Assembly (NCBI RefSeq): GCF_001672915.1
Contig: NZ_LZKR01000128.1
Coordinates: forward strand, 1-48,698
DNA from: Mycobacterium sp. 1245805.9
Lineage (GTDB): Bacteria; Actinomycetota; Actinomycetes; Mycobacteriales; Mycobacteriaceae
Length of the DNA: 48,698 bases
Reading direction: 5' to 3'
Of the stretch, positions 48,343 through 48,698 are shown in pieces. Positions within the stretch are counted from its first letter, which is position 1, and every line of letters starts with the position of its first letter. The notes beneath the pieces were generated by a model. The model worked only from the letters and a program-made list of their open reading frames with translations. It had not been told where the DNA came from and ran no database searches. The position numbers were made by a program, and so were the translations under genes.

Positions 48343-48698
48343 CGCACCCGCGGCACCCGGCAGCGCACCCGCAGCACCCGGCAGGGCACCCGCGGCACCC
48401 GGCAGGGCAGCGGCGGCACCCGGCAGGGCCTTGGCCGCGCCCGGCAGTGCACCCGCGGCGGCCGGCAACGCGGCACCCGGCGCGCCACCCGCGGCGCTCT
48501 GCTGGACACCCTGCATGATGGCCGGCATCACCAGGCCCTTGAGCAGGTCGATGGCCTGGTTGGCGCCCAACTGGTTGGCGGCCTGCATCAGGTCGTTCAT
48601 CAGCCCGCCGCCGCCGCCAGAGGTGCCGCCGGTCCCGCCGGTGCCGCCGGACGCGATCGGCGAAGCACCGCCCAGCGTCGACGGGTCACCCAGGATCG
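48325..48698 (-). pseudogene. erp: Displaced Erp C-terminal coding fragment on the opposite strand
   Basis: Read on the minus strand from 48696, the frame gives ILGDPSTLGGASPIASGGTG (shared arm), then SGGGGGLMNDLMQAANQLG, NQAIDLLKGLVMPAIMQGVQQ and a run of GALPGAA repeats down to 48325. This is the Erp C-terminal domain in the same reading frame in which the plus-strand gene breaks off. It has no start or stop of its own. Rejoined to residues 1-206, Erp would exceed 330 residues, with its end still outside the visible sequence. The apparent long minus-strand frame continuing to 47431 is antisense to erp and not a gene. Confidence 0.8.
48622..48698 (-). repeat. 77-bp inverted repeat, right arm (window end)
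   Basis: Exact reverse complement of 48248-48324. It runs to the last base of the window, so its true outer limit cannot be seen. Confidence 0.95.

Overview
The window is a contiguous piece of a high-GC slow-growing-type Mycobacterium chromosome. It carries the cell-wall core locus that corresponds to Rv3779-Rv3810 of M. tuberculosis. The assignment rests on near full-length recognition of DprE1/DprE2, AftA, EmbC/A/B, AccD4-Pks13-FadD32, antigen 85A, MPT51, AftB, UbiA, GlfT2, Glf and Erp. A divergent embR directly upstream of embAB is the arrangement I recall for the M. avium complex; M. tuberculosis keeps embR elsewhere. I therefore favour a M. avium-complex-like or related species, but cannot name it.

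Layout: 1-4528 (+) holds a 5'-truncated membrane protein (Rv3779-like), the proteasome activator Bpa, the galactan exporter Wzt/Wzm and the galactan initiator GlfT1. 4573-5520 replaces Rv3784-Rv3787c with a small secreted protein and a QueD-like protein. 5694-14088 (+) holds a GreA/Rnk-like factor, a GtrA protein, dprE1-dprE2-aftA-embC. 14099-16923 is an accessory island: two more secreted WCP/WDM-CH proteins, an HTH-PASTA protein, and an ArsR/SRPBCC/maleylpyruvate-isomerase-fold cassette resembling Rv2034-Rv2036. 16930-24731 holds embR (-) and embA-embB (+). 24732-26349 is a second accessory island: a secreted protein, a DUF1918 protein, a truncated 50-residue frame and a GarA-like FHA protein. 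Then come fadE35 (+) and, on the minus strand, accD4-pks13-fadD32, a cutinase-like hydrolase, fbpD, fbpA, aftB, ubiA, a PAP2 phosphatase, glfT2 and glf. erp is divergent at the right end.

How the genes work together: UbiA makes decaprenyl-phosphoryl-5-phosphoribose, the PAP2 enzyme probably removes the 5-phosphate, and DprE1/DprE2 epimerise the ribose to give decaprenyl-phosphoryl-arabinose. AftA, EmbA/B, EmbC and AftB use that donor to build arabinan. Glf, GlfT1 and GlfT2 make the galactan and Wzm/Wzt export it. FadD32, AccD4 and Pks13 condense the mycolate, which antigen 85A attaches to arabinan.

Most noteworthy: (1) the right end carries an exact 77-bp inverted repeat that splits erp and leaves its true C-terminal coding on the opposite strand, most likely an assembly fold-back; (2) two copies of a 26-bp palindromic element sit in-frame inside aftA; (3) a QueD-like gene lies alone in the galactan/arabinan locus; (4) two divergent regulator genes have palindromes that overlap their likely -10 boxes at leaderless starts; (5) two DosR-box-like sites lie 22 bp apart between the DUF1918 gene and the GarA-like gene; (6) three paralogous small secreted proteins flank the emb genes. 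No rRNA, tRNA, CRISPR array or intact insertion sequence was seen.
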